Source: Erpobdella octoculata
Taxonomy: Eukaryota; Annelida; Clitellata; Hirudinida; Erpobdellidae
Assembly (NCBI GenBank): GCA_963978895.1
Contig: OZ022247.1
Coordinates: 8,360,947-8,424,946, forward strand
DNA: 64,000 bases
Reading direction: 5' to 3'
Position numbers and translations under genes: made by a program. The notes beneath the pieces were generated by a model. That model saw only the letters and a program-made list of their open reading frames with translations, was not told where the DNA came from and ran no database searches. Positions 10,548 through 36,299 of this stretch are shown here, piece by piece (within the stretch, counting starts at the first letter, position 1; each line of letters opens with the position of its first letter).

Positions 10548-13179
10548 CTTTAAAATGCAATAATTACAAGCAACGACAATCTACAAATATACATTTCCAA
10601 AAACCATAGAACCAATACTATAAGCTATTTTTTGTATATAGTTGCCGGCTAACTGCAGCATCGTGCAAACGCTATTGACAAGAAAAAAAATTACATATTT
10701 GTAATCAAAAAAATATGCTTGTAATTACTTGATATCGCCACATTCTGGGAAATTTAAAAAAATCACCTTTTTTGTCCCGCTCCTGTATGAATAGCATATT
10801 ATCACAGGCGATCAAACTGGCAAAAAATTCAAATATTTTGTTTTTTTGTTGGTTTGCATAAATTTAATATAAAGAATAAACAAAACAAAAAAAATCGATG
10901 AATAATTAAATTTTGAGTGAGTAGACCTACGGAAACGAGACATGACTTCTGCCTCAAGTGCGTATTGGAGTCGGTGTCAGGTAACGGTTGAATTTAATAA
11001 TTTTATCAGCTGTAACAGATATAAACATGAACAAACAACAATCCACACACTCACTATTCAATAAAAATCTAAATACACACATTCTCCATCGCATTTACAA
11101 AGAGCTGTATACATGCATGGCTAGCTTTGACACAGCTAAATCTTACAGCGCAACATAATTTACACGAGCAGTGGATTAATTTACTTGAAACCAGGGGCGC
11201 AGCCAGAGGTTGCCGGGAGGCCCGGGCCCCCGAAACCTTGCCAATGTTGATGTTGAAGTGACGCGCATGTCCATGTTTTTGAGACATATTTGAGTTAAGA
11301 ATTATTTTGCAAATTTATATCAAATATTTAATAAGTTATCAACATTGTTAGGGTGAGAGTTGTCCATGGGTCTATTTTTGAAAACCCGACCCACCAGAAA
11401 ATCTGACCCGATCCGACCTATTTTTGTTTTTTCTTTTGTGACCCGACCCACCTGTTTTCGACTCGACCCACTTTGGCTAGGACCCAATTGGGAAAGCGGC
11501 CACATACCGCAGTTGATGCTCTGCAACATTGTCAATATTCCATTTACCCGCAGATAAATACGCTGCTGAAACACTTCACCACTTGCCCCTTTCTTCCGCG
11601 ACAGCCTAGAGATCCTTTTCAACTGAGTGCAGGCCCAAATCTTATCTACACACCGCAATGGACCAGACAAGGCCGAATGGGTTGGCCCAGATGACTATCA
11701 ATCGCGACCTTAACATTAATGAAAAAACCATCATCGACATTTTTGCCGAAAAAACGTCGGCTGAATTTCATATTGTAATTTACTGTTCTAAATTAAAGGT
11801 CTTATGGTTTGTTATTACTAATTATTGCTGAAACTGTTGTTAAGTCTTGACTTTTGTGGGTTGTAAATTTCTCAGTAAAACACCTTACTAATCAGTTTCT
11901 CCCCCTGGTCCCCCCCGAAAAAAAGTTCTGGCTGCGCCCCTGCTTGAAACTTTCTTAATTTTTCTATTTGTTATTCAAAGTGTGATAAGTCTTTCTCCGT
12001 TTCTTCTCCATCTCCATAAACATAGATCAGAAACATGACGAGGGTCTCTCTTACACAAGACACTGACCCCATAAGAAAACCCCTTGTAAAATAGCTCTAT
12101 TGACTGATCGAACAGAAATGTTTTAAGTCCACGACGGATAACATGGAAAAATTAAATTCAAATTGTTTGTGATGGACATGTCAAGAACGTGAACAGGCTT
12201 TATTTAATGCAACACGTATACTAATACAGCTTTGTGAAATCAAATCATACGAAGCAGCAAAGTCCTTTTGGGGCCTACAATAAATAAATGGCACTAAAAA
12301 ACATTAATCATTTTGAATCAGAACTACGTTATTGGCTGACAAACCAACAAAGTTTTTTTTCTTTCCAATTAAGGCAATTGAGTGTTGTATTGCAATCAAG
12401 GAATGTTTAGGTGTCCTCAAATTTTGTAATTTTGTAACTTTCAGCAACTTAAAAATCAACATTACATTTATATTGTGTAGCTAACACATTTCTTAATCAA
12501 ATATATAAATACTCAATTTGGAAAAACACTGTAAAACGCTGTAAACTTAAGTTTAAAAAAAAAACCGTTCCATCCAATTGGATATGTTGTTATTATGCAG
12601 ACCATCAACGAAACATTTGGTTATTGTTTGCATTTTCATAGCGGTCTGAACTTTGCGTAGGTATTACTAGGTGTATTACAACAACAAAAAAACGTACCAC
12701 CCAATTGTACACGCACGACTCTCCAATCGATTACAAGAAGGCTCAAACTGTATTCACTACCAGATGTTACAGGTGGTTAACAAAGATTTTTACTGGCAGA
12801 TGTTTTAAATAAGTACGTTTCGTACGAAACATTTTGTGAACAAACTACGATTACAAGTTCAAATCTTACAAATAGTAAGACGTAGGAGGATCAAACTGAA
12901 ACTGATTGCCTGGACAGTTCTAGGATATTATCAGGATATTATCAGAAACTTTTTTGTTGACTTGTCCGTTCGAATAACTAATTTTTATCAAAGAGCTAAG
13001 ATCTGGTACTATTAACTTAAAAATAATTACATCAATATGTACATGTCTATGTCAGCATATTCGTACGTTTAGATATTGCAGAAATTAATTTCTGAAAAAG
13101 CTGGCTTATACCTACCTAACTTCAGCAGCATATACAGAAGTCTAAACTCACATTTTACTGGCTATATCTTTTCCATACA
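10548..13179. other. Intergenic region between TRAP1 and SRL (divergent starts)
   Basis: Apart from the hAT MITE and the small retrotransposon scrap near 12090-12145, I see only AT-rich unique sequence. TRAP1 and SRL are transcribed away from each other, so both promoters should lie here. No clear TATA box could be assigned. Confidence 0.6.
11192..11942. mobile_element. Non-autonomous hAT-type MITE with perfect 8-bp target site duplication
   Basis: The element begins caggggcgcagccaga and ends with its exact inverse complement (16-bp perfect terminal repeats). It is flanked on both sides by cttgaaac (11184-11191 and 11943-11950). An 8-bp duplication and CAG-type ends are hAT hallmarks. The 751-bp interior contains a GACCCGACC-rich stretch and no transposase. 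The same end recurs at 63964. Confidence 0.93.
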
Positions 13180-19633
<6,454 letters not shown>

Positions 19634-20499
19634 TGCTGCGGCTGACAATATTTTTTTTCTTTTTTGGTTACATTGGCTTTCATTAATAATTAAGATTTGT
19701 TATGATTTACTTTTTACAAACCACAAAAAATTTCCAACACAACGAAATTATGTGCTCTAAATTCATCTCTGTTTCTCCACAAAAGTAAATGATGTAAGTA
19801 GGTTTATTTGCTATTTTGCTTCTAGTTTGTTTGTAATATCTTGATTTTATTGACTTAGGTATTTCTTTGCTACCAATGAAAAGTAGACCTTGTAGTGTTT
19901 TTTACCATTAATTTTGCTGGTTGCTTTACCTATTTCATGCCAATGTTGAATAAATTTTATTCTAAAAATACATTATGATGCAATGCAATACATTCAGGCT
20001 CATTACATTGCAATACAATACAGCTGTTGTATTTGCAAAGCGTTTCAAACCCAATGGCACTGATCTTCAACACGCTTCATAGAAAGCAGTAAAATTTGCT
20101 GATTTCTGACAGCCTCTGAATACTCAGTGCCGTAGAATTGAAAATTAAATTTTCAAGCCCATCGAATTTGATGACTCAATTTAGTTTTGGCTCCAAAAAT
20201 AACACTAAACAAGATTTAACGGGACAGTGCATAATGATTGTGCGGTATTTCGATATAATCTCAAAATCGAAAAAGAAACAACGGGGTTAGATAACTTGTT
20301 CCGTTAAATTTAAAAAAAATTAAAACTTTTCAAATTGAAAGAAAAATTGGTTGGCGTGATGACAGAGAGTAAAAATTCATTGACTCTGAAGCAACCAGAA
20401 ATAAATATTTAACACGTTATCGGAACTCCAAGCTTACAAAATCAACCATCATCATCACTACCACCACCACCATCAACATCAACATCATCGTCGTCGTCG

Positions 20500-20538
<39 letters not shown>

Positions 20539-21025
20539 CCACCACCGCCACCACCATCAATATCATCATCATCATCATCATCGTCGTCGTCGTCATCATC
20601 ATCATCATCATCGTCATCGTCATCGTCATCATCATCATCATCACCACCACCACCACCACTACCACCACCATCATCACCATCACCATCACCATCACCATCA
20701 CCATCACCATCACCATCACCATCACCATCACCATCACCATCACCATCACCATCACCATCACCATCACCATCACCATCACCATCACCATCACCATCACCAT
20801 CACCATCACCATCACCATCACCATCACCATCACCATCACCATCACCATCACCATCACCATCACCATCACCATCACCATCACCATCACCATCACCATCACC
20901 ATCACCATCACCATCACCATCACCATCACCATCACCATCACCATCACCATCACCATCACCATCACCATCACCATCACCATCACCATCACCATCACCATCA
21001 CCATCACCATCACCATCACCATCAC

Positions 21026-21082
<57 letters not shown>

Positions 21083-21699
21083 TAACAAATGCCTTCCGTA
21101 TTTCAGTGACTTTTATAGTCTTACACCTTGCGCAGTTTCATTCCTCAGAATCAGTAGAAGATGTATAAAAGATGCTACTGCCACAAATTTGTTGTAAATT
21201 CAATACAAAATGGTTTTTTGATACTTAAGATGTAATTTTTTCACAGTAATACTTTTTTAAAAAGTACAATAATATTATGAATCACTCCAGCATACAACTA
21301 GTTTTTGACAAAACCGCGACTAAAAGAGGAAAACCAATCATGCTTATTATAGTTTAAAATAATTTTATATGTTGATTGAATATTGCATGAAAATTTAAAT
21401 AAAAAAATAAAAAAAAATAAAATAAAACACGGTAAATTAGAAATGCAAGACAAAATTGAACAATGCCAAATAACGATTCTAACTAGTTAAGTTTTTGTGA
21501 CATGGGCTACTAAGCTGTGAGCTGAATATCAGATTATGTCCAGCTATCTACGGACTGAGTTCGTATCCTACAACGTATCACCAAGGTACTGGCCACACGC
21601 ACAGTGTCGCACAGGTTGTAAACAACACCAATACACCAGAAATATCTCATTTAATTTTTGTTGGTTATTAATTAAACTTTTTGCACTTTTATAAAAAGC
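19634..21699. other. Gene-free region between SRL and membrane-protein gene A
   Basis: It holds the SRL 3' region, the hexanucleotide array and unremarkable AT-rich sequence. The two genes converge here. Confidence 0.6.
20447..21085. repeat. (ATCACC)n hexanucleotide array between (ATC)n blocks
   Basis: About 20680-21030 is pure atcacc, close to 60 copies. It is bordered on both sides by imperfect or pure atc triplets. It lies between SRL and the membrane-protein gene A. Confidence 0.97.
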
Positions 21700-23372
21700 C
21701 TACATATGAATCCTTGGTAATTTCTTTTTAAACGGGGAAATTCCTGATTTATTTGTTTTCTTTTTACTCAACTTGGCTTTAATGTTATCATTGCCTAATG
21801 CATCTTTGTCATACTTGCTATTCTTTCTGAATAGACTTCCTGCCTGCTGCTTTGCCGAAGAACGAACCAGATCTTCTATACTGTAGCTTTCGACTTCTTC
21901 CAATGTGCTGCTTGATGAAACTGTGGTGTATAAATATAACGTTCATAATAAATGTTTTGTGCAAGACAAATCTATTATTTCATTGAACTTAGTTGCAAAA
22001 AAATATATTGGGATTACAAATCTATATAGGTATTCCATCTTTTGTTAATGCTTAAAATTTACACAATAATTGAAGTTTTCTAACTTACCATATGACACTT
22101 CAGTTTCAGCATCAAACCGTTCTGCGGCATTATTATTATTATTATTATAATTATAGCTGGGTTCATTTGATGGACCTGATCCGTCTGTCGGACCTGGAGC
22201 CTCATTGGGATACTTATTGAACATTTCAAGATGTTCCAAGAAAAAAGACGATTTATTGCCAGTCCGTAATTTTACGACATCATATTTGGTAATATTTTTG
22301 TTTCCAGAGCGATTCGATCGTATGTTCACCACAGTGTCGTCGATTTGTGTTTGCAGCTCTGTTTGGTCATAACCGCTGTTTCTTGTGTGTACTAATACCA
22401 GCCGTCGTTTTCTTTAAAAAAATGAAAATAAATTATGATGCAATTTTGCCATTAAAAATTAAATTTAATAACTTTAGTTAAAAAAGATTGTTTGTTTGAC
22501 TCACCGTTCTCTTTCACATCGACAGTAAATCAATCCAATGATTAATGCGACAATTATCAATCCTGCAACGCTTAATCCAATAGCAAGACCAATTTTTTCT
22601 ATAAAAAAATTCGTTTAGCATCATGAAAAATCGCAAATTTTCAATTAATTAGTTAGTCAACCTTCTATTTTAAAACCAGTTCTCTCGCTTTTGTTGTTTT
22701 TCGTGTTGTCAGGTGGTTGTAAGGTAAGCTGACCATCAGATATCGAATATAAGCTAGAATTACCTGAGCTGGTTCCTGAGGTTGTAGACTCAGATATAGA
22801 AGATTCAAACGTTTTTTCAGCTATATTCAATGAAGATGAAACGACAAACGTTTTAGAAATTGCTTGTATAGCAGCGCTGGTAGTATTTATTGAAGATGAA
22901 ACATTTTTAGTTTCGGAAGTAGATTTCAATAAAGATAACTCGTTAGCTGAGCTGGTCGTATATTCATAAGTATTATTTATAAGGGATGAAGCAATGCTAA
23001 TTCCTGAAGCAGATATCACTGAAGATAACTTATTGGCAGTGCTAGCCGTATATCCATCTGTAGTAGTTGAGAGAGATGAAGCAGAAGTTGCTATGGAAAT
23101 TGGTTTCACTGCAATAGAAGTTCTGGTTGTGTATTCAGAAGCTAGATTTAAAGTGGAAATGTTAAATGTAGAGTTGTTCAGTTTAGAGATTCTTGTTGTA
23201 GATGAAAAAAGAAGAATATTTTTAGATTCTTCAGTTGAAGTTTTTGATAAAGTTGATGTATTATATGTAGTTGCAGGTTGTATTGAGGTCTTGCTTACAT
23301 TTGGGTTAATTGGATCAGTAATACTAGCTGAACTGGAGTAAACCAGACTGCTTTCCTCTGTTACATTTGTAG
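21700..23372 (-). CDS. Single-pass membrane glycoprotein with Ser/Thr-rich stalk (paralog A, 5' end missing)
   Basis: Four exons on the minus strand: 22662-23372 (stalk, phases 1-1), 22505-22598 (membrane span, 1-2), 22089-22411 (cytoplasmic, 2-1) and 21700-21920 (C-terminus, TAG at 21700-21702). The 237-residue stalk is very rich in Ser and Thr with several N-x-S/T sites, so it is probably heavily O-glycosylated. The 94-nt exon encodes IGLAIGLSVAGLIIVALIIG followed by a basic YCRCERER stop-transfer. The cytoplasmic part has tyrosines and a run of Asn, and the tail is Lys-rich, ending PRIHM. Exon order and phases are identical to the gene at 28302-33239, and the membrane exon is the same length in both, so the two are paralogs. 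The stalk exon begins after an AG acceptor, so at least one upstream exon exists. I found no lectin-like exon for it between 23373 and 28300. Function is unknown. Confidence 0.75.
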
Positions 23373-24869
23373 CTGGAGATGATCAAATTAAGATTAAAGT
23401 TAGAGAAATAACATCATAAGAAATATACGAAGATTACCAAAAATATAGAAATCATTTTTTTAAATAAATAATCGTAATTTTAAGTTTAAAATAAAAAAAT
23501 GCTTTCAACTAACAATCCACTACGTTCCGAAAGCAAAAACTAAAAATTAAGAAAATGATTTCTAAATAATTCATTCCGGAAAACCAAAATATTTCGCTAA
23601 TTTACGTCGTTTTTATCATTATAAAGTTTAATTAATTACTCGCATTAATTAAGTTAATTATTATATTTTTTAAGAAAGATAAACTTATTAAGATTAAAAT
23701 TTTAAAGTTTAATCACAAGCATGTGTTCTAAACAAACACATGATTACGTAGCAGTATTTTCTAGCTGAAATTATTGTTATGGCTGTTTAAGCAAAGACGT
23801 TGAATTGTCTGCTGTGAAATCCGGATGTAATTCAGTTTAAACGTATGTCAGAGGCTTGTGTAATTAGATACAAATCAAATCAAATAGAAATACTTAAAGC
23901 TCAAATTCAAATACCAAGTCTCAGATCAGGATAGAAGTATATTAGGCGTCGTCAAAAGACAGTACACTTAAGGTTCCTTCCTATACGTACTTAAATAAAT
24001 TCTGTACTATATGATATTAGTGAAAGGGGCTAGGGGAAGATTTAAACAAAAAATATTTCAGCGGGAGGGAAAGGCACAGGAAAAAATTTTCAGAAAGGAA
24101 ATGTCTGGAGTTTGAAAATTTTTTAGCGTTGTTCAAGATACCCCACCCAGTGATCAAATATTGATATTTAAAAATTAAAAATGTTTTGTATTGTAATTGT
24201 AATAAAGTTATAATAATATAAATATTAAATAACAATTTAAACTTTCTAAAACAATGAGATGTAAAAAATTTCACCTGCCCAATAAATCCTGCCTTGCGGT
24301 TAGAGAAAATATCAAGCTTTAAAGTTTTATGGAGATTACCAGCGGGGTTTTGCTAAATAGGATCCACTGCTGTTAATATTAATATGTCTATGCATTTAAA
24401 CTATTTCTATTCATTGACTTCATAGAGGGATAAGCAATAATTATTCTAATTCCGCCTCACTTTTGCAAGCCAGTCCCATGCCTGGATGAAAAGATAAGGG
24501 AGAATGAGAAAAAGAATCAGAATCAAATTAGGAAATATATCGCTAAGTTTATTTTGCTGTTAACTCAGTTTTAAAACACAATGTTTAGATGACATTGACT
24601 ATAAACTAATACAGCAAACTTATTATTACTAGTACTAGTAAGGAGTAGTATTGCTAGTGTTAGTTAGCAATATTAAACCAGTCTTAATTACATGAATTGA
24701 TGCTTATAATCTTCTAGTTCAGCAGTTTATTATCCAATGAGCTAAAACCATTTTTGTGATATCTTTTTACTATTAAATATCATAACATTTGGTGTCAAAA
24801 GCGATAATTTTTTTAAATGGTTTTTAGAAAAAAATGGAGCAAGTGGTTTTGCCCGAATTGAAGCGGAGA

Positions 24870-25185
24870 CTTAAAAACGAGATCTGAGCAATGTGGAGAA
24901 AGTCAAAACTTGTGCGCCGTCTGCGTACAGTAGGACCGAAACGCGGCCAGGCTGGGCCGGGTCGTGATTTTAGGGTCTTCAGACAAGCCGGACCTGAAGT
25001 TAAGCCGGCCGCGATTTTTGCCAAGTATATACATAGGTATTTTAGGCTTGTAAAAACAGGCCAAGCCAAAATTAGACAGGCCGGGCCTGGAAGTTTGGCT
25101 TATGGAACATGCCTGGTCGAGTTGTCAAGTTTTCGACGGGCCGCGCTGGGCCGCGAAAAATTAGCCCGTGCAGTACTCTAGTGTA
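24870..25185 (+). repeat. Solo copy of the gggccgggcc-rich block
   Basis: The block ggccaggctgggccgggtcg ... gacgggccgcgctgggccgcg ... gtgcagtactcta matches the GC-rich block inside both Helitron-like copies (32220-32560 and 49030-49400) in order and content. Related degraded copies occur at 51870-52080 and around 55310-55790. Confidence 0.6.
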
Positions 25186-25274
25186 CAGCATTGGAGTATG
25201 ACGGGTTTCACCCATACAAGCACGTATTTGTTATTAATGGAGGCAAACAGAACGGCATATCGATCAATCAATCG

Positions 25275-25665
25275 CTATTTATTTGTATAGCGATATTTCC
25301 GTGATGTGCAATAGCGCTCGGACATAAACTGATCGAACAGACATGTTTTAAGTCCACGACAAAAAACAGTGAGTGAAGTAAAGTTAGTAAAAGATGCAAG
25401 AAGAGAGTTCCAGAGAAAAGATCCAGAGTAGGAAAAAGAGCATTTAGCAAAAGAATGTTTAACAGTAAAAATACAAAAGTGACTAAGAGGGGAAAATCGA
25501 AGACCAGACGCAGAAAGAATTTGTATTAAGTCAATTAGATAGAGTGGAGAAGGACTATTTTTAATTTTAAACAATAGATAAATTTTAAAAATCGCCCTAT
25601 ATTTAAGACGAAGACAATAAAAAAGAACAAGAGATGGAGAAATATAAGAAAAGTAAGAGGTGATC
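25275..25665 (-). pseudogene. 3' fragment of a non-LTR retrotransposon ORF
   Basis: An open stretch on the minus strand contains FSYSGSFLWNSLLASFTNFT and GLKTCLFDQ. These resemble the common closing segment of CR1-like reverse transcriptases (a LWNSLP pattern then LKTHLF). A shorter related piece (RRGLKTFLFDQ) lies at about 12090-12145, also minus. No catalytic domain is present. Confidence 0.55.
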
Positions 25666-26727
25666 AAGAATATCTTAAAATATCAAAAACCAAAAGCAAA
25701 AAAATGAAAGCATCACAAGAAGAGGCACAAAAAAGTCAAAGACGCACTTTAAAAATTGCAGTAGAAACAGTTATTTCTTGAGGATCAAGTTCATCTAAAA
25801 AGAGTCGAAACAAGAACTGATATCGAGGAACGCGTAGAAAAAACGCAGTGGTTTTCAAAACTTAATCGATAAGAACAAAGAGTCACAATAGAAAATTTCA
25901 AAAGCAGTGCCGAGCAATACGGTAACCAAATGAAAAACCTCTAAAACAGAGTAAAAGCCAGACTAAAGAACTTTAAAAGCAAGAAACACAGACAAGCTGT
26001 TGAGTTAAGAGAGAAAATGAATTGGTCAGACATACCAAAACTCCAACGCATTTTATGTGTATAAACACTGGAAGGTTTGATAGGAACATTTCGTGAGCTA
26101 TATTTAGCTAAATAACTATTTCTTAGTTAAGACAAAATAGATTTTAAAATAATAATAATAACTTAAAAAAACTAAAAACAGACTTTTTCAACAGCTCTTT
26201 TTTTATAATAGTTTATAGTCTTTTACACTAGGTGTTTTAAGACTGTTTAAGCGGTATGTAGGAAATACCAAAATACTTCCTGTCGTGGATCATAATTTGA
26301 TCCTTTAAATTGTTTCTTCCGTCTTTATTTAGCTCTAAGAGTTAAAAAATATGTTATAAGCATAAAAGCATGGGGCGCAATCGCTGCAATCGTAGGAGTG
26401 GAAAAAAACGCCCCACGTTTTCATGTAAAGAATTGATCTTGTAATTTTTAGAGCATTTTAATAAAACGTGTTTTTAATTTTTTTAAGCTAATTTTAATTT
26501 TCTAATTTTTAGTTTATTTATGAATCTATAATTTTTTTTTAAATTCATTACAATTTGTTAATAATAATATTATTAATTTTAAAAATGTATGTTATTGACT
26601 GGTCGTCAAGAAGGTTTCCTGCTCTTGCCCTTTATCTACTGTTATGAAAACCATTGCCAGCAAAGTATATCGCATATACTTTACTAATTTATAGTGCAGT
26701 TATAATTTTTTAAATTAATATTGTTAA

Positions 26728-26870
26728 GGTATCCAGATTTTTATTCTTATTTTTATCCAGAATTTTATATTCCAGATTTCAGATGGAAATTATATTGGGA
26801 AGTCGGTCAAAATGCGATTACAGGCTTTGTCGCGCTATTCAACGGACATGAAAAGCTAGAGAAAAAACGG
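26728..26870 (+). other. Exon-like open stretch of unknown identity
   Basis: A plus-strand frame reads PDFYSYFYPEFYIPDFRWKL and then YWEVGQNAITGFVALFNGHE before a gtaaaaac donor-like site. The aromatic, protein-like composition stands out from neighbouring noise. A further fragment (LDYFYPDWVC) lies near 27120 on the same strand. No family is recognised, and it may be a degraded gene. Confidence 0.3.
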
Positions 26871-28301
26871 GTAAAAACTCATTTATTAAATAAAAAAAAT
26901 AATGTTAAATAACAGTAGCTTCAGATACCTATGTATCTAATAGATACATGAATACTGAAAATGACTTCATACTGGTCATTACTGGTCCAACCAGTTTCTT
27001 CTTCCTTCATTTGTTACTGCTGATGCACAACATAACCTGGTCGTCTGTTGTTTATTTGTCTGTCTGATTCCATCCATCCATCCATCCACCCATTCATAAA
27101 AAGAATGGTCAAATTCGGCGTACAATTGGACTACTTTTATCCCGATTGGGTTTGCACGGTTGGTATAATCCTTTAGACATTTAAGTGAAAACGTTGTTTT
27201 CATTCAACTTTTAAACAATTTATTATTTAAATTTTGAAACCAAAAAAATTAACATAGATGCATTTTCTTTGCAATAACAAACACCATCATAATAAAAACA
27301 AATTTCAGCATTTTATTTTGTTTAAAATGTAACATAAAAATACCCGGGTGTCTGCAGTGATCATCATCATCAACACCACCATCATCATCATCACCATCAT
27401 AACAGCTGTCAACATCATTATCATCGTCATCATCATCATCACCATCATCCTGATACGTTCAAACTAAAACAATTATAGCTATAATTAATTTTCTAATAAC
27501 GAAAAGAACTTTGTACCGTTTTTCCGCTTGTTATTGAGAAACAACTTATCTTAACATATACGGTTTTATTTAACTGCTCGTTATCTACTAGTAAATATTA
27601 GAATTCAAGCTTGATTGTTGTGTTTCCTGTATCGGTTTGAAAACCACGGCAAAAATTGAAAAAAAGGGGGAATGTGTTGAGAGGAAAAAAGTGATAAAAT
27701 TGAGTGGTGATATTGCATCTAAGATGAGTGATCGTGTGCAACAAGTTTCAATAAAAAAAAACAATTAGTTATATAGAATCGCTTTACAGAAGCTTTTCTT
27801 AACTCAACGATTTTTTCGCAGCACTACAACCGCTTCTTTGAGCCAGCAAGCTCTCAAACACATCTCGGAACTGTCATTTGAAGAACAGTCTCCTAAAAAA
27901 CATTTACATTTACTTCAAACTAGTTTAAACAAGAGTAAATAATATCACTCGGTTAACTACAAATGAAAAGCTATAAGTTGTAAAGGCTTCAAACAAAAAA
28001 CTCCAAGGAGCACAAATGTCGGGGTTGTTAGAAGTTCCTGACAAAATCAGAAAACGTATTCCAATTCCAGCAAAAAAATGAATAAAAATATACAAATATC
28101 CGCAAGAAGCAGCATTAAAAAACATAAAAAACCTAAGAAAAAAACGTGAAAATTGTATTAATTTCAAATATTTTGTTTTTGTTTATACCCTTCCGGATAA
28201 TGATCAGTCAAGTTGTCAAATTCTATTTAATGAACGATTCAGCTTGAGCTTGATCAAAAATTCATTTTCGGAAAGACACATTCAGAAAAAGAATTTGATT
28301 T

Positions 28302-33239
<4,938 letters not shown>

Positions 33240-33403
33240 CTGTATAAAAAAAATAATTGGTATATTGATTTTATCTAAATATTTTAAACAAGGATTTCGT
33301 GTGTTTGTTTTGTATACAAATCTTGAAACCTCGACGAATTTGGTAAACGCGAGGAGTGTAACCAGGGAGAAAGTTTAGTTTATTTATTTATATATTTATT
33401 TAT

Positions 33404-34738
<1,335 letters not shown>

Positions 34739-36299
34739 TTTATCTATTTAGTCATTTATTTATTTTACTAACAAAGTTACCCAATGTTTTTAAAGGCCTT
34801 TTATTGTTTTTCTTTCTCTCGCTTTTTCTCTTTTGCGCACCCGTTTCCATCCCTGTTTGATATCCGCACTACAAGTTTCTCAGCTTCTATTAGCAGGCTT
34901 GTAGACTTTCCAGGTTGAGGCGATAAAGTCTCAATTGTCGATAAACCTACATTTCTCCGTTAAAAGTCTATAAATCTAACATTAAATTAGAAAAAAACTT
35001 TTCTTGTTCAAATTGTTTTGAACCTCCTCTTTTAACTAATTCTGTATCTACCTGGTCTAATTACTACATTTAATTCTTGGACTCCTTCTTAAAATATATC
35101 TGGACGTAAATCTAAAACCGCGTTCCTACTACATAAGGCGATTGTATTGCGCTACGCTTGGCTGCTTGAGATAATAAATTTAAAAAATGCTTTTATTTGC
35201 TTCTTTATCTGAGTCAACGGACTAAAATTTTTGAATCTAAAATAACCGTTACACTCAATCTTGTTAATTATTTTGGACCTCTGCGACTTATAAATAAACA
35301 TACGTACTGTTTAATTATTTTGGACTTCTGGCGACTTATATATAAACAACTTATTACAGCTGCTAGATGGCAGGAATTAATTTGATTTGATTAATTTTAA
35401 TTGATTTAAGACCTAATTCATGTCGGAAAAATTAAATTCATGTATTGTCATCCAGAATAAAGTTTTCCTGAAAGTTTTAAAGCTCTAGGTGGTCGAAAAA
35501 TGGGTGAATTTTTGTTTCTAAGATTTGATCACCACAGACAAACCAACAAACCAAACAAACAGAGAAACGAGTGAAGTTAAATAAAAGCATTTAAAAAACT
35601 TTTGACAATTTATAAAAAACTAAGAAAACTTTTATTATCTGACAATTAACATTCATTTTGAAAGCACCAAATAATAATCTAAGCTGAAATGTTTTGTAAG
35701 TGCAATTTATTAGTTTATCTATTTTTTTCTTTAGCTCTATTATTCTTGTTTGCTTCTTATTACAACGTTTTTACAATGTTTTTATTAAGTCACTTAGTTG
35801 TTTGTTTGTTTGTTTGTTTGTTTGAGATTTTGTCTGTCCACGGATTCCATACGATGGTGTTTACTGCCACCTATCGAAAAAAAGTAAAAAATTATAAGAT
35901 TTTAATATCAACGGGCTAAGGTTTGCACCTAGTGAAAAAAACTCAAAAACTCAAATGCTTACAAAATTGCACCCATCAAAAACAAAAAAGTAGAAAATAA
36001 TTTTTACATCATAAAAAATACATTTTTAAAAAACAACGTTTTTCTTGAGCCTAATAAAACTATAAAATAATATTTCTATAATTTATATACAACGAAAAAC
36101 GTTGCGGGCGCATATAGGCTACATCGTCAAAACTTTAGTAAAACAAATGGTTATAAAAAATAATGCGTATTAATTATAGGAATATTATTTTATACTTTTT
36201 AGGGCGCAAGAAAAACATTGTTTAAAAAAGGTCGAAGGAGAAAAAAATAGTTATTATAGGGGTTGATCCCGTTTGACGGAGAAGATGGAAATCCTTAGC

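Larger units (their letters stand above)
23373..28301. other. Region that should contain the 5' exons of gene A, mostly unassigned
   Basis: It contains the gggccgggcc block, the non-LTR fragment, an (ATC)n tract near 27360-27450 and one plus-strand exon-like stretch (26728-26870). No lectin-type exon was recognised on the minus strand. Confidence 0.5.

Noticed and set aside
20417..21088. A 223-codon Met-Val open frame on the minus strand
   Set aside because: It is the hexanucleotide array read as protein.
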